Shown here: in pieces, positions 41,201 through 52,290 of the stretch
Layout: every line of letters begins with the position of its first letter
Numbering within the stretch: the stretch's first letter is position 1
Origin: Rhyacichthys aspro
Taxonomy: Eukaryota; Chordata; Actinopteri; Gobiiformes; Rhyacichthyidae
Length of the DNA stretch: 64,000 nt
Assembly (NCBI GenBank): GCA_036850595.1
Contig: CM072153.1
Span: 18,928,169-18,992,168 of the forward strand
Reading direction: 5' to 3'
Program-made: the position numbers and the translations under genes
Notes under the pieces: model-generated
Told to the model about the DNA's origin: nothing
Seen by the model: the letters and a program-made list of their open reading frames with translations, nothing else
The model's database searches: none

Positions 41201-44200
41201 CTTTAATGAAAGACCTGAGGCTGCTGTGAAAAAAAAAAAAAAAAAATCAGATGAAACATGCTTTTTATAATTGTTAACATGACTTACAGGCAAAACAGAG
41301 CGATATAAGACAAGCCATACAGACAGAACGGCATGAAAGGTGGAAAATATGCCCAGTGGTATTTGTAAAATGCACCACCGGCACATTTTGAAGGTAATAG
41401 AGAAGGATTGTTTTTAGTTTATTCAAATGAACTGGAAAGGAGCCTGTTTGTGGAGGAGCTACATACGTTCAAATGTGTTGTTAATTCATTTAAATACTGG
41501 GAAGTTTGCAACATGTAAAGTAACCTGAGAATAACATGATGACAATGAAGACTGTGGAGGAAGCTTTACCGTCGTCAGGTTAAATACTGTCATCTTTTAT
41601 CGTACAATGTTTTTTTCTGTTGTTCTTAATTTTAGTTTTTATTGTGGTTGAAAATAGCAGGTAAACCTTAAGCCTTTAATTTTGAACATGTTGTTAATGC
41701 TCTAAAATACAACTAGGCTTGAAGCGTAGCTGTCTTTGTGAAAACTTGTGGTTCCCAGGAAGAGTAAACAGCTGTGGGGGAAGTTTATGAGGAATTTATC
41801 ATCACTTGTCAAGTTTAGTGAAATTATTATCAGAGATCAATTTTGGTGCAGATGGTGGAATTTCTATCTCCTTTTCTTTTCTTTTCTTTTCTTTTCTTAT
41901 CTCTCTTTTTTATTTTATCTCTCTCGTCTGTTACGTTATAAAGACAGCCAAGTCATTGTTATCCTTTCATCCTAATGTTTATATGAGTTTTGAACTAAAA
42001 TTGAGATGAAATGCAAATAAGAAAAAGAGAAAAACTTGAACTTAAGTTTCGATAGTTTGAACACAATCAAGTTTGGTCTCATCAACTTTTATTTTAACCC
42101 ATATAAACAGATATAATTACCAATTATGCTGCTATTACATTGCTCCAGAGGAAAATAATGTCCACACTTTTTTCTCACTAAACATAAAAATTGAGATTCA
42201 TTTTAAACCTAAACCTAAAAAAAGAAGAAGAACAACATGAAGCACATCTATAACACCTGCTGCTCTCTGTGTATTATGTGTCTGTGTGTTCTGTCTCTTT
42301 ATTCTTCTCTCCTCTGGGTCGGCTGTCACCTTTATTTTGTCGAACAGTTGCATATTTCCAAATTAAATGCCTTTCTCTGTTATTTTGACTGTCACATCTT
42401 CACCTTTAGCAGGAACAGGTACAAGGCCAATACCTCTGTTTAGAAAAAAAACAAATTAACAGGTTGTAGTAGATCAGAACGGCTTTATTTGATTTGCTGG
42501 AATCTGGACTCATCACTGCATTTGTAATTAGGAGAAGGCATTTGTGAGTTTTCGTTGCCTGCACTAAAATGGTTTACTATGTATTTGAGCAGCTAAGAAA
42601 GGTCAAGTAGTCGGCAGTATATATATAAGACTTAAGCTGATACATTTCTGAGGAATATTAAATCTTGTTTTTGACACCTTTTCATTTAAACCACTGGCAT
42701 TTTAGAGTCACATCTAATATTCCATTTATTGTTCATTATTATTCATATTCATTATTTGTTTTGCATAAAGCTAATACAGAAAAGCAAAGGTCAAAGTATT
42801 GTTTTTATGTGATTTTGGTTGAAAATTCTGGTTTAACCACTATGAAAAGAACTTGTTTTTGGCAACAGTGGACAGAGGGGCTTATTAGATGAGCTTTATA
42901 TCCCTTTATATGTTGCTAGAGAACAAAATGATGAGGAGGTTTGCAATGGTAACTTAAAACTGTGATTACAAGGACGACTGAAAACTGCGGCGGAAGCTTT
43001 ATCGTCACGTCTTCTTTGTATTTGTTTTGTATTTGTTGTTGAGTAAAATGCTCCAAAACTATTAAACTGACTTGCACCAAGACTAAAATAGATGATAATA
43101 ATAATTTCTGGTCATTGTATTTTGCTTTTCTGTCATTCTCATTCATCTTGGTCTTTGTACCCTGAAATTACAAATAGCTATTGACCATTTTCACCCATGC
43201 AGACCGTATTTGAAAAGGCTGCTGGCATTTTCACACCTATGTCCTGATGCCATTACTATGGAGCAAAGACAAAGCAATGAATAGCAGGCCATAAATACAA
43301 AATTGCAGCTGAGAGGCATTTTCTTGTATGTGATCCTCGATGTTCCCAGTGATTTTCCCGCTGTGAGTTTATCTTTATGTTCTCGACTGCTCTAGATGAA
43401 CATAAAGATTAAATCTGGTGATCACATGAAGCACCCTCCTCTTCATTTCTGTAATAAAACATCACACGCAGCACGTCGCAGCTCTAACTCAGTCAGCGGA
43501 GCCTCGGGCAGTGGTGCATTATGGGAGTCTGACTGCTGCGATACTGCTTGGTGTCTTTGCAGAGTGTTGGACTACCAGCGCGTCCCGGCTTCAGTCGGAG
43601 CGGACTCCAGCCCCGTGAAGAGGCCACGTCCTTCCTCATCTTCCTCCAACTCCTCTTCCTCATCGAAAGCGGCTCTCAGAAAAAACAGCAGAGCGTCGGG
43701 CAAGTCACACACCTCCACAACCAACAATAAATGTAAGAAAATGGCTTTAGTTCTGTTTATTATCTAAGCACTGTCTAACTGTGTCGAGAAAACAAACCAA
43801 AAACTCAAAAGTAAGACCATAATAAACCTGTCTAGAGCTTACAAACTGAGCACTGCTGGAAGAGAAGTTTCTTAATTTAACTTATAATAAAGGAAATTGC
43901 ATATTAATATACATTTCAGTCTTGCTAGAGTCAGCAAGAGGGCTACTTTTCATTTACAGGCCTTGGACAGAAGGAAAAAGTCTTAAAATAAAAAAAGGAG
44001 CATTTAAGTAATTAGTAAAAAACAAATGTTTAAATGTTGAACTCACCATCTTTCATTATGACTTATAACATCTATGTAAATGTCAGAACTGAAATGGATT
44101 TTGTTTCTAAATGTTTAAAGTGAACTTTTGATCTGAATTATTTCCATTGGGTTTGTTCAAAAACAGAAGAATGTCCCTACAGGGCTACAGTAGGTGTTCA

Positions 44201-47200
44201 CATGGAGTCCACCATCCTTCCTTGGTAGGACTTCTTTGGAGGAATGCAGGCCCTCACCTCCCGTCTCTGGAGGCTGGGTCCTGGCGATTGAGAAACATCC
44301 TGGTCTTAAAGAATGATGTATGATGATGTAGACTGTGAAAACGCAATCTGCAAAGTCACATTAGATGTGGCCAAAAACATCCATGAAGCATTTAGATGAA
44401 ACTTAAACACTAGACAAACACTGACTGTCTGGGAGCTAGATACATATTTGCGCTCCTGTTTTAGCTACTGCTGCTTTTTTGTTTTCATTCTAATTCTAAT
44501 TACTGTATAATTTTAATAGAAGAGGATACCCATAACATAAATAGAATGAATTTACATTTTGCAGTTTGCTGTGCAGTGCTCTAATAAGACTGTAACAACG
44601 ATCAGGTTTACAGCTTATTTACTTCTGACTCTTTTTACTGATGATACTTAACTGGTCTCAGAGTCTGTGAGAAGTTAATGTATGAATCTTAATCATATGA
44701 AGTGCACCTTTAAATGAGTTGTGTTTGTGGTGAAGCTGCAGCTCTCTCAGGCTGTTTTCCCTCCTCGTGTTATCTGCCGCCTGGTTGACAGCTCGTCTCG
44801 GCGGTGGGGCCCGAGGGTGCTGGGGAGTAGCTACCAGATGGTCTCTTCATTAAAAGCTTCTGTACCGCGGGGCTCTCCTCTCTGCTATAACCCAGCCGAG
44901 CCTATCAGGCTTCGCAATTAGACTGAGTTAATAGTGCATGGCAAATAAGAATTGTTTATACTAGTTTATTACAAGCCTTAATAGTTTTTACTGCACCCTA
45001 TCACAAGGAAATTAGATTGCCTTTGCAAGCTTCAGAGGTCGAAAAGCTTTCAGGAGAGAAGTAGTTTTCAGGGTCGTTTGGTGAGCTGTTGGAAGCGGTC
45101 CATTACAGAGAGCAGAGAGGGTGAAGGCACTGCTCCGGGAGACGGCGGGAGCAGCACTAAAGGCTTGTTGGTTACAGGGGTCACTGGATGACATTTGTAT
45201 CTTCACACGCGAGCAAACCCAGCTCAGATTATGCCCTTTCTGCAAATGCTGTAGGTCCAGTCACAACAAATATTTGTATTCAGCATTCATCCTCTTTAGT
45301 TTCACCAAAATCTCTACTTCATGACTTATTCTTGTGGCGCTAGTATGAATAAGCTGAAAGGGCACGATAAAGACAGCACTACGCTTAAACAAAACTGAGG
45401 TAATTATAGTTCTCTGCTTTTTCTTCTTCTCTGTGTCTCCAGTAAAGATGGCTGAACTGCTCGCCATAAAGAGGGAGCTGACGATGATCAAAGTCCAGAT
45501 CGACGGTCTGTTGGACTGTGTGGACAAAATGGACCGACAGAGGAAGGACTGCACAGGTGAGATAACAGCAGTTTCTAAATGGTTACGTGTTGCATGGAAA
45601 TCTAAATGAGATGTGTTTACAGTAATTACATCAATCACATACATTTGAATACTTTGGTTAGTATTTCTGAAGCATTTGCCTGTGTTGCTGTGTGCATCTG
45701 GACGTATATAAAAACAGAAGGGCATCAGGTGTAGAGTAAGGAACCACTTCGCTCTATTGCCTCTTTTAGTGCAGCTTCAGGACTTGCCTTTTTCACTCTT
45801 CCTGTCTTTAGTGAAAACTAAAATACTTCAAAACACTTTCCACAATGGTGGCTTTTATTTGCTTAATGCTTTCTTTTTTAAACAATCTATAAAACCTTGC
45901 AATAGACCACTTTATTGCCCATTTACTAGTCTTTCGAGGTCCAAAGACATTGAGTATCATGTGATGGTTGGAGCTGTGTACAGTCAGTATTTCTGGATTA
46001 GTAGATCAGTTTTTTTTACCTTAAAAACTGGATACCCTTTACAAGTTGCATAATGAGGCTGTTGCATGCCTGACAAGTTGTAAATTATAATTGAAACCAT
46101 CTATTTTTTATTATAAACCATAAATAACAAGGATCTCTCAAAAATAAACTATGTCTTTGAGCCTTTTCTCCTGGAATGAGTATCACTAAATTTAAAAGTG
46201 AATTACATTTGTCTGAATGGACCAGATACAGAGAGTGTTAATGGTTTATGAACCATACACTCATTTCAGAGCCATGTTAGTTTTACCAGTGGCTTGTTTT
46301 AAAGGGGCCCTTTAACATTAAAGTGCCGTCCCTGTCTCAGACACCACTCACCCTCAACAGCGGCCCGGGACCTCTCCTGCTTTTCTTTTATTAAAAAAGT
46401 CAAACCTGACCAATTTTCCCTCCAAAATACTAATACATTACAATCTCATCTGTTAAAATCCTTGATAAATAAAGCTTAGAAGGTGTTTCACAGATGATTC
46501 CTGTTACAATATGATATTAGCGGATTAAATAGTTCTTTTCTTCAAATGCATTAGACAATTGCATCCTCCCCATTTAAGAAAAAGGAGAGGTCAGGTTACA
46601 TTTTCTCCATTGCACTAATCATTACATTTATTAGTCAAAGTCTATCTCTTCTGTCATCCTGTCACTGGATGTGTCTAATTAATAAAGCCTATTAGCCTCA
46701 TAAATCAGAGTGATCAGGTTACAGCACCACAACTCTCTGAACTGAAGTTTATTATTGATCTACGTGGTATCACTTGGCGGCGTATGATGAAGCAGAGATT
46801 GTGGCACATGTTTACCATCAGATGCTCTCCACTATCACTGCATCTGTGAGTAATGGCCCAATGACAAAACTGCCGCCAGTGGAGCGAGGATTATGACAGT
46901 GAGGTAAACAGCGATAAACACGGGCCTCATAACCTTTCATAAGCCCCCCTTCAGCTCCCGGGAGTTATCACCTTGTCACCTCTATCTGCAGCCTGTGTAC
47001 GTGCAGGAAAATCTGGGTAAAACGATGAGGAAATTATCCAAAGTGACATGTTGATGGTGCTACTTTCTTCTTTAGTTGTACATTTGCACTTTGTAAGAAG
47101 CCATTACTTTTACGGATGGACCATCTCAGGAGTGTTTCAGGGCACCGTCGGCCTCGAATCGGTCCTAAAAACAATCGGACGCTGTGTGAGGGGAGTGTCG

Positions 47201-49741
47201 AGGCTGCTGGCTCCGCATAAAAAAAGTCTCATTCAGACTTTTATTTTAGGCTCATGGAGGAGCACAGTGGGGAGACCAGCACAGACCCCTGCAGAGACTA
47301 AACTAAACTAAAAATCTGTGTTTGTTTCTGTCACAATATAACGAAGGCTGAGAACCAAAAGTGACATTTCATTAAGTTTACTGGAGGAGCAAAAGAAAGG
47401 CTATATTCTGATCTGACTTTTTGATAAAATTGTGTTCCAAAATGAAATATTTTTCATCTGTTATTTTGAAATGAAAAAAGTCACATACTCCTTTCTGACG
47501 ACAACATTTAAGGACATTTCCAGTATAAACAGAACAATAACTATGCAGTCATGCCCTTTTAGCACTGACTGAGTCCTATGTAAAGAGAAAGTTTTTTTTT
47601 AAATTAATAACTCTAGATTGAGTGACAACATTATTGTAATATTTGCAGTAAATGGAGCGCATGAAGAGCTTTCATTTGACATATATATAGCTCAATTTTA
47701 CCCAAAATGTCACTTTTGCCCTTTTGGGTCTCACCCTAGAATAAGGATGAAGCAATATTTTTTTACATGGATGGATATGGATGACTCTCATTGGTTCATA
47801 TAATAATGTTTTAGGTTATTCACATATTGTTATTTGATAGATAATGATCACCTCTGTGGTTTACCCTGTGGTTTTTGGGCTATTCCAGAGAACTTTGAAT
47901 AGTCTTGACAATGCTTTTTATACATTTTTTTTTTTTACAAATTAAATTTCATAACATAAAACATAATACAATTTCTGACCATTTTGTCAGTCGAACCAAA
48001 CTTGTTAGATTTAGGAATATTCCGCTGGGAACCATTGAAAGGCAGTAAGTTTATTAATTGATTCTGTTCCCACTCCTTTTAATTCCTACATTGTTTGTAC
48101 CATGTTTTGTCACCCATCACAACAGGTCAGTGTGCGTTAGTTGAGTTTATTTCTGCTAAATGATCAAACTTGTATTGTTCTGTTAACACCTGCGTATGTG
48201 TTACATTTCAGAGTGTCCCCACAGCAGAGAGCCCAGTGTTTCAGACTCCCCTCATCGAGGTTCAGTCAGCAGTTTGGACAGAGACAGTCCTGAACCCGGA
48301 GAGGCCAGTGAAGAAGAGCCACTGCACTACCAGCACTACTACCCCCACAGCTACCCCCACAGGGTAAACACAGCGGATACCAGCAATAATCCACAGCACA
48401 TAGTCACATGCCTCCATCAACAAAAACACTGGCTTGATTGGTGAAAGCAGGCCCAGCTCAGAATGACGCAGTGATGAAGTTTAAGATAAAAGGGTGTGTT
48501 GTGTCAATCTAAGCATCCAGAACCTGTCTCTGCTGCTGGAACACATAACTAGATTTTACAAGGCAAGCTGAAATGTCTCTCATTAATCTGGTAGTGCAAA
48601 TGTTACAGAATGGCATGAAAACAACGGGGTTTGATTCATTTACGTAATTAGAAGGTTATAAATTATAAACAAGAGCCAAATAAGGGTAGATTGTGTAAAA
48701 TGCTCCAGTCATTTTATAAGAGAGTACAGTTAGAGGACAAACTTTTCATTTGAGGGTGATTTTTTATGTGTCTGCAAAGCTACCATTCGTTCCCTTGTAA
48801 AACTAAGTCCATGGCTAAAGTCACAGCAGGTGTGTGTCAGATATATCTATCCTGCAGAACGTAATTTTTTCTCTCTGAAAGAAATCAATTTGCAGGTTTT
48901 ATAAAAGACAAAACAGTCTGTTGCTATGATTGTGTCAACTCTCTTCATCAAATATGTTTGACTGTTGAGCAATTACATAGCTCTATTACATCAGTTTCCA
49001 TAAATATTGTACATTATGTCTAACTTTGGTTTTTGCAAGTAATATTTTCACTTTTATACAAGCGTTGGATAAATTCATGGGTAAACAAACTCACAGCTGC
49101 AGGGACTTCACTTAGAAACTGTAATGCCACGCTGCCCTCTAGTGGTTCATGAAAAATATCAAGAATTCAGTGAATCATGCATAAATAATAACTACAACAG
49201 GGAGACTTTTCATCTGCCTATTTAACATTGTGGTTCGTGTAGATTGTCTGAAGAATAGCTTTCACAAACTGTAATATTGATTCTAATAGATCCAGGCACA
49301 AAAGCGTGGCAGCACACTCAGCACAGCCCTGATATCGAGCAGATCGCCCGAGCGTAGACACTGTGCTACATTATTGGCGTTTCTATACAGGGAACATTAT
49401 CCTATAGGATGAGGCTGTGGGGTCTGTACCTGGGCGACAGAGCGTTGCAGTCTCATTAATCTGAATGAAGCTGCAGAACAGCACTGCATTGTTTCTCCAA
49501 ACAGCGAAAAACCAAGTGTTAGTCATTACTGCATCTGCTCAACAAAGTTAGGAGCTAGAAATGTTTTCCAAAGATAAATCACTTGCTTATCTCCACAGAA
49601 GAATACCAGTATCATCAGATCATAATGATGAAGAGAAGGGCTGCTGTGCTGTTTAATCAACCCACTTTCTGCTTATGTCTCATATTTGTGTCTGTTTTTC
49701 AGATACAACAGCATTCATCGGATCAAGAGGACGACCTGTGA
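14293..49741 (+). CDS. RALY/hnRNP C-like protein lacking an RRM (7 coding exons)
   Basis: Coding exons are 14293-14329, 18840-18912, 32389-32439, 43563-43732, 45443-45556, 48212-48363 and 49703-49741. All junctions are GT-AG and the frame is kept, giving 211 aa, or 196 aa if translation starts at the exon-2 ATG (18848). Numbering from the longer form: an acidic/aromatic segment ETEYDRFPDERYSR (41-54), then VLDYQRVP and a basic KRPRP motif (73-77), a Ser-rich tract (78-92), and a coiled coil at 111-145 (LKMAELLAIKRELTMIK onward) with a/d residues I119, L123, I126, I130, L133, V137 and M140. An acidic tail ends SDQEDDL. The order and the exon junctions (R|V before the KRPRP exon, K|LK before the coil) match the C-terminal half of hnRNP C/RALY/RALYL. 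The N-terminal RNA-recognition motif of those proteins was not found in any frame. Exon 1 is the least certain. Human RALY and RALYL are not in this neighbourhood, so no symbol is given. The coil suggests oligomerisation; nuclear location is inferred from the basic motif. Confidence 0.75.
15156..15437 (+). mobile_element. MITE-like element, copy 2
   Basis: It starts GGCTACATCCACACTAATGC and ends AATTAGTCTGGATGTAGT, giving imperfect terminal inverted repeats of about 17 bp. The interior (GCATTTTCATTG..., TTTTGCTGCATTTTG) agrees with copy 1 near the left end. The length is about 282 bp with no coding capacity. Confidence 0.65.
15570..15665 (-). mobile_element. Non-LTR retrotransposon remnant, minus strand
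   Basis: The reverse complement contains CAATTTCTTCCCAGACGCAG followed by TAAGACTGAGGAAGTCTTCC. This parallels the CAGCTTCTTCCCAGATGCTG / TAAGTCTGAAGAACTCTTCT segment at 11880-11920. Both look like fragments of the same or a related LINE 3' coding end in opposite orientations. Confidence 0.4.
17262..17430 (+). repeat. Interspersed repeat fragment
   Basis: The GACAAGTTTATTTTTGTACAGCAC...CTCAAAAGGCTTTACAGAC pattern resembles a widespread teleost element (TTTATTTATATAGCACATTT...GTGCTTTACA). The copy is diverged and its family is not resolved. Confidence 0.35.
23336..23751 (+). repeat. 21-bp minisatellite ending in an inverted pair
   Basis: About 16 imperfect tandem units of about 21 bp alternate between GTTTTAGTTGAATTTGAACAG and GGTTTGGATGGATTTGAACAG forms, so the higher-order unit is about 42 bp. 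At 23710-23751 two units recur as reverse complement (AATCAAATCCATCTAAAACC, then TGTTCAAATCCAATTCAAACC), separated from the direct array by about 10 bases. This makes a possible hairpin of roughly 40 bp per arm. Confidence 0.85.
24040..24720. promoter_or_regulatory. CNE-like intronic block
   Basis: Non-repetitive, CpG-retaining sequence with several TTAATT/TTTAATTA-type cores and no supported exon, flanked by AT-rich intron. Enhancer function is only a guess from composition. Confidence 0.2.
26085..26245 (+). repeat. Common teleost LINE-associated repeat fragment
   Basis: The segment TTTTCGCTCTCATCCAGGAG ... ACATCAACCGGCTCCTCTTG ... GGTCATGACCCAGAGC matches a pattern I recognise as ubiquitous in teleost genomes (LINE-derived coding debris ending with ...TTTCGGTCATGACCCA...). 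It is diverged and interrupted. Confidence 0.45.
30250..30362 (+). repeat. Retroelement 3'-tail-like segment with (CTTAT)n end
   Basis: GAATGAATTTCCCCTTTGAAGGATCAACAAAG followed by CTTATCTTATCTTAT resembles the widespread teleost non-LTR tail (GAATTTCCCC..GGGATCAATAAAG plus a simple-repeat end). The 5' extent is unclear. Confidence 0.45.
31120..31440. promoter_or_regulatory. CNE-like intronic block
   Basis: Unique sequence with high CpG retention and several AT-rich homeodomain-like cores (GTAATTAGA, CTGATTAAC, CATTAAAAG) inside an otherwise AT-rich intron. No frame codes for a recognisable protein. Candidate conserved element only. Confidence 0.25.
33469..33528 (+). repeat. Dispersed repeat copy (mate at 859-916)
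   Basis: The CTTTTAACCCAAAAATATATA core and following bases align with 859-916 in direct orientation. Confidence 0.5.
34736..35167 (-). mobile_element. tRNA-headed SINE with L2-like tail, complete with TSD
   Basis: Read on the minus strand, the element starts with a tRNA-like head: TAGCAGAGTGGTTAGCGC as an A-box region and GAGTTCGAATCCC as the B box. It continues through the body with the CCTCCCACCGTCCAAAGACATGCATG region found in many teleost L2/SINE tails, and ends in (GAAT)n. A perfect 9-bp direct repeat AAGCCAATA flanks it (34727-34735 and 35168-35176), marking the insertion ends. The central GCCAACGATGTTTTGGG unit is present twice (35040-35097). The short open frame in it is not a gene. 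Confidence 0.85.
36172..36412 (+). mobile_element. Older copy of the same L2-like tail
   Basis: GGTGGGTTCTCTCTGGGTCC, CTCCCACCGTCCAAAGACAT and TGTACCCCGCCTCAGGCCCA parallel the body and tail of the 34736-35167 element, here on the plus strand. The tRNA-like head is not recognisable and the copy is more diverged, ending near an AGAAGATGAGTG tail. Confidence 0.75.
38331..38500 (+). repeat. Interspersed repeat with GTGTCCTTGGGCAAGA signature
   Basis: It contains GACGCAGTAGCTCAGGAGGTTGGAAGAGG (38340-38368), a B-box-like GGTTGGATCC, and TTGTGTCCTTGGGCAAGAAT. These match the layout of a very common teleost element (...GTGGCTCAG..., GTGTCCTTGGGCAAGACACT). Family naming was not attempted. Confidence 0.55.
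39935..40005 (+). repeat. Repeat tail-like fragment
   Basis: GTGAATCACTTTGAGGCAAT...GTGATACTGGACTTCATAAATAAAACTGA resembles a teleost repeat end of the type CACTTTGAG...TGATATTGGGCTATATAAATAAAATTGA. Diverged, boundaries approximate. Confidence 0.4.
41871..41899 (+). repeat. CTTTT pentanucleotide microsatellite
   Basis: At least five consecutive CTTTT units are seen, followed by a T/C-rich extension to about 41925. Located in intron 3 of the RALY-like gene. Confidence 0.9.
43733..45442 (+). other. Intron 4 of the RALY-like gene
   Basis: The 1.7 kb intron shows no exon. The part at about 45000-45250 is less AT-rich and non-repetitive, resembling the other CNE-like blocks, but carries no recognisable feature. 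Confidence 0.4.
45557..48211 (+). other. Intron 5 of the RALY-like gene
   Basis: The 2.65 kb intron contains a dispersed repeat copy (47545-47622) and a CNE-like stretch at about 46690-46990. No supported exon. Confidence 0.4.
47545..47622 (+). repeat. Dispersed repeat copy (mate at 63725-63808)
   Basis: CTTTTAGCACTGACTGAGTC, a T-rich middle and AATAACTCTAGATTGAG match 63725-63808, which has CTTTTAGCAATGACCGAATC and AATAACTCTAGATTGGG. Direct orientation, unknown family. Confidence 0.55.
49130..49145 (-). promoter_or_regulatory. CTCF-like binding motif
   Basis: The minus strand reads CCACTAGAGGGCAGCG, a full match to the CTCF core, located in the last intron of the RALY-like gene. Confidence 0.45.
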
Positions 49742-52290
49742 TGATGTAGATCAGGTATAAACACACTTGTGGATGGTAATGTTGTACTGGGTCATAATAG
49801 AGTGTGATAGGACTAAGATTTTTAAGTACTGTTGCACAACATCAAGAGGAAAGGGGTTGACAATACGTTTTCTACAGAAATCATTTTGAACTTTCATTTT
49901 TGATTTAGGTTTTGCTCTAAAATCAAGATTAAAAATGCTAAAACTGCAACATCTGAATTCTTAATTACAGTATGTACACCATCCACTCATTTTATTATAA
50001 TCACATAATGGTCACAACTGTGGAAATCAGCCATAAACCATACAAGTCTGCACTACTTGATGTTTCAAAGTGTGCTGTGGTATTTTTTGGCTCGAGGCAG
50101 CAGATCTTTTAAGTCCTGGCCTCTAGTCTCAGACCTGTCTGTCCAGCACATCCAACAATTTAACTTTTTGTCCTTCCATCATCATATATCCATGTCAAAG
50201 GCACCCAGATCTTGGCTCTTGCCCTATTCCTCCCTCCAACACATGACTGTCAGGGCCAAAATACCCCTTCCTGACAGCTGGCGTGGTAAACAAATGTCTG
50301 GTGTCAAAGTATATTATATCTTTAACAGTAAGTAGCTGTAGAGAAAACTCTTTTTACCTCATCCATATTGTCTCCCTTTGATATACTGCTGCTTACTTAA
50401 TATTCAAGGCATTTGATTTAAGCTAAATTAGATTCTTGTTGTAATTATTTGTTAAAACTCGGAGCTGGACATTGCAGAGTGACTCTAGGAGACTATTATT
50501 GGATGGTTTCAACAGGCTAGAATGAGATCAGAGCTGTATAAATTGACAATAGAGAGATGATATTAAAAATGCTTAATATATTATTTCTGTTCTATTTTCT
50601 ATTGAATATATGATCAGTAACAGCTGGGTCAGAAGATGTTTTCAGGACAACGCCAACGTGGACTGCATTCAACAGCTCTCCTCTTCACGGATCACATTCA
50701 AGACAGTTTTACACCTGTTTTCTCCAACTTTTTTAAACAAAAACTCCACCCGATTTGAAAAAAATACACCACATTTTCAGATTTTTATCCCCTCATGTTT
50801 GTTTGCTGTATCGGAGTCCGCTGATCTGATGTTAATAAAGTCAGTGTGGCAGCAGCTGGCAGCTTCTTATCTCCCAGTTTATTTTCATCAGCCTGCTGTC
50901 ATTATGTGAACCCATCTGTGTACAGCGTCGCTTTGTGCTTCTGCGTCAGAGGCTCGCGGCTTTATGGCTCCGCGGCCTCGCTGCGACGTTTAATTCACGC
51001 AGGAAATCAGTCGTAAAGTGGAATATAGATGGTCACTCACAATTTCCTGATCATCTCATTTGGGATACAGTAATTATGAAACATGGGACGGATCCACAGT
51101 AAGGTGGAAAGGTCTTCAATACTTTGGGTATGTTTCATAAATAATATTCTTTTGGTTGAAATTTACCATCTGGTTACGTTGTATTTACACTATTGAACTT
51201 TTGGTATTGACAGAAATAATTACATATATATTAAAGAACAGTCTCTCAGTCTGGCCTCATGAGTTTATGTTGATGTACCATCTTTCTTATGTGTTGTTTA
51301 TATGGTCCAACAAATTCAAAATCCAGTGTGAAAGACATAAACATCATGAAAACACCTCACTATATTATTACATATTACTCTCAAATGCCTCAATATCTTT
51401 GTCCCGAAACTTGTCTCCAACACAAATGCACAATAATGTTAATTCATAGCACAAATGGACTTGTATTGGGTATATGACATAACGAAATGGAAGACAGGAT
51501 GTACGGCATGTGTAATTAAACTCAAAAATGTAAACAATTATGTTCGGATCTCATAACTTTTCCCCTCTTTACTCATAATCTCTTTGACATTATTAGAGCA
51601 GAATAAAAGAGTCTTATTCAAACTTCAAGTCTTTTCTGGTTACATTTCCATTTTCAGAAACACTTTATGATCACTACACTGCTATAGTTAAATACATGAA
51701 TGCTCTACTACTGCTTAATAGTGTGTAGTTATTATGAAGTGTTGAAACTGAAATGTATCCCAGGCAACAAAACACCTATAAAACAATGTTTAAAGTTACA
51801 GAAGGGTGTTGGTGTATTTTCTTTACAGTGAACTCTGGCCTTTTCTTTTTCAAGTCTTTTGGGCTGAGAATGCATTTTTACTGCAGACAGCACAAAAAAA
51901 ACTGCACTGATGGACTGTGACTCACCCAAGTCTCCAGCTTATTCAAAGGATTGTCTAATATTAGCTTCATTTCATTAGTTGATGTTTAATGGAGAGCACA
52001 AACTGAAACGGTTTATTCCAGCTGCACATGCAACTGTAAATATACTGATGTATAATATGTGTCACTAAATTATGAAGGTGTACAGTAGTTTCTCTTTTTA
52101 CATCAAACTTTAAATGTAAACATACACTGTGAATACACTCATTTTGTTTGGCTTGACTCTTCTGCTCGTGGCATCTTTTGTGTTTGTCCTTGGTGTTGAA
52201 TGTAATATTGTGTAGTAAATGTTTTGTTATTTTGTCGGTAGAAGTTATTAAATACATTTTGTACAAAAATAAAATCTGAGCTGTGTCTTG
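49742..52290 (+). other. Probable 3' UTR region of the RALY-like gene
   Basis: A strong AATAAA signal lies at 52268-52273, followed by a GT-rich segment, and no other plus-strand gene precedes it. A donor-like sequence (CAG|GTATAA) sits 14 bases after the stop at 49755, so a separate 3' UTR exon is possible instead of one long UTR. A degenerate interspersed repeat is visible at about 50070-50300 (GCAGCAGATCTTTTAAGTCC ... TGTCTGTCCAGCACATCC). Confidence 0.45.
50070..50300 (+). repeat. Degenerate interspersed repeat
   Basis: GTATTTTTTGGCTCGAGGCA, GCAGATCTTTTAAGTCCTGG and CTGTCTGTCCAGCACATCCAAC follow the order of a familiar teleost repeat (…GCAGCAGATCCTTTAAGTCCTG…TTGTTTGTCCAGCACATCCCAC…). The copy is decayed; the family is uncertain. 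Confidence 0.4.

Larger units (their letters stand above)
32440..43562 (+). other. Intron 3 of the RALY-like gene (11.1 kb)
   Basis: It holds a dispersed repeat copy (33469-33528), a full SINE with target-site duplication (34736-35167), an older related copy in the other orientation (36172-36412), a tRNA-box repeat (38331-38500), a repeat tail near 39935-40005, a 19-base poly(A) run (41228-41246) and a CTTTT microsatellite (41871-41899). No supported exon was found. Confidence 0.5.

Noticed and set aside
45261..45725. 154-aa minus-strand ORF
   Set aside because: It is antisense to exon 5 of the RALY-like gene, whose frame, splice sites and coiled coil are well supported.
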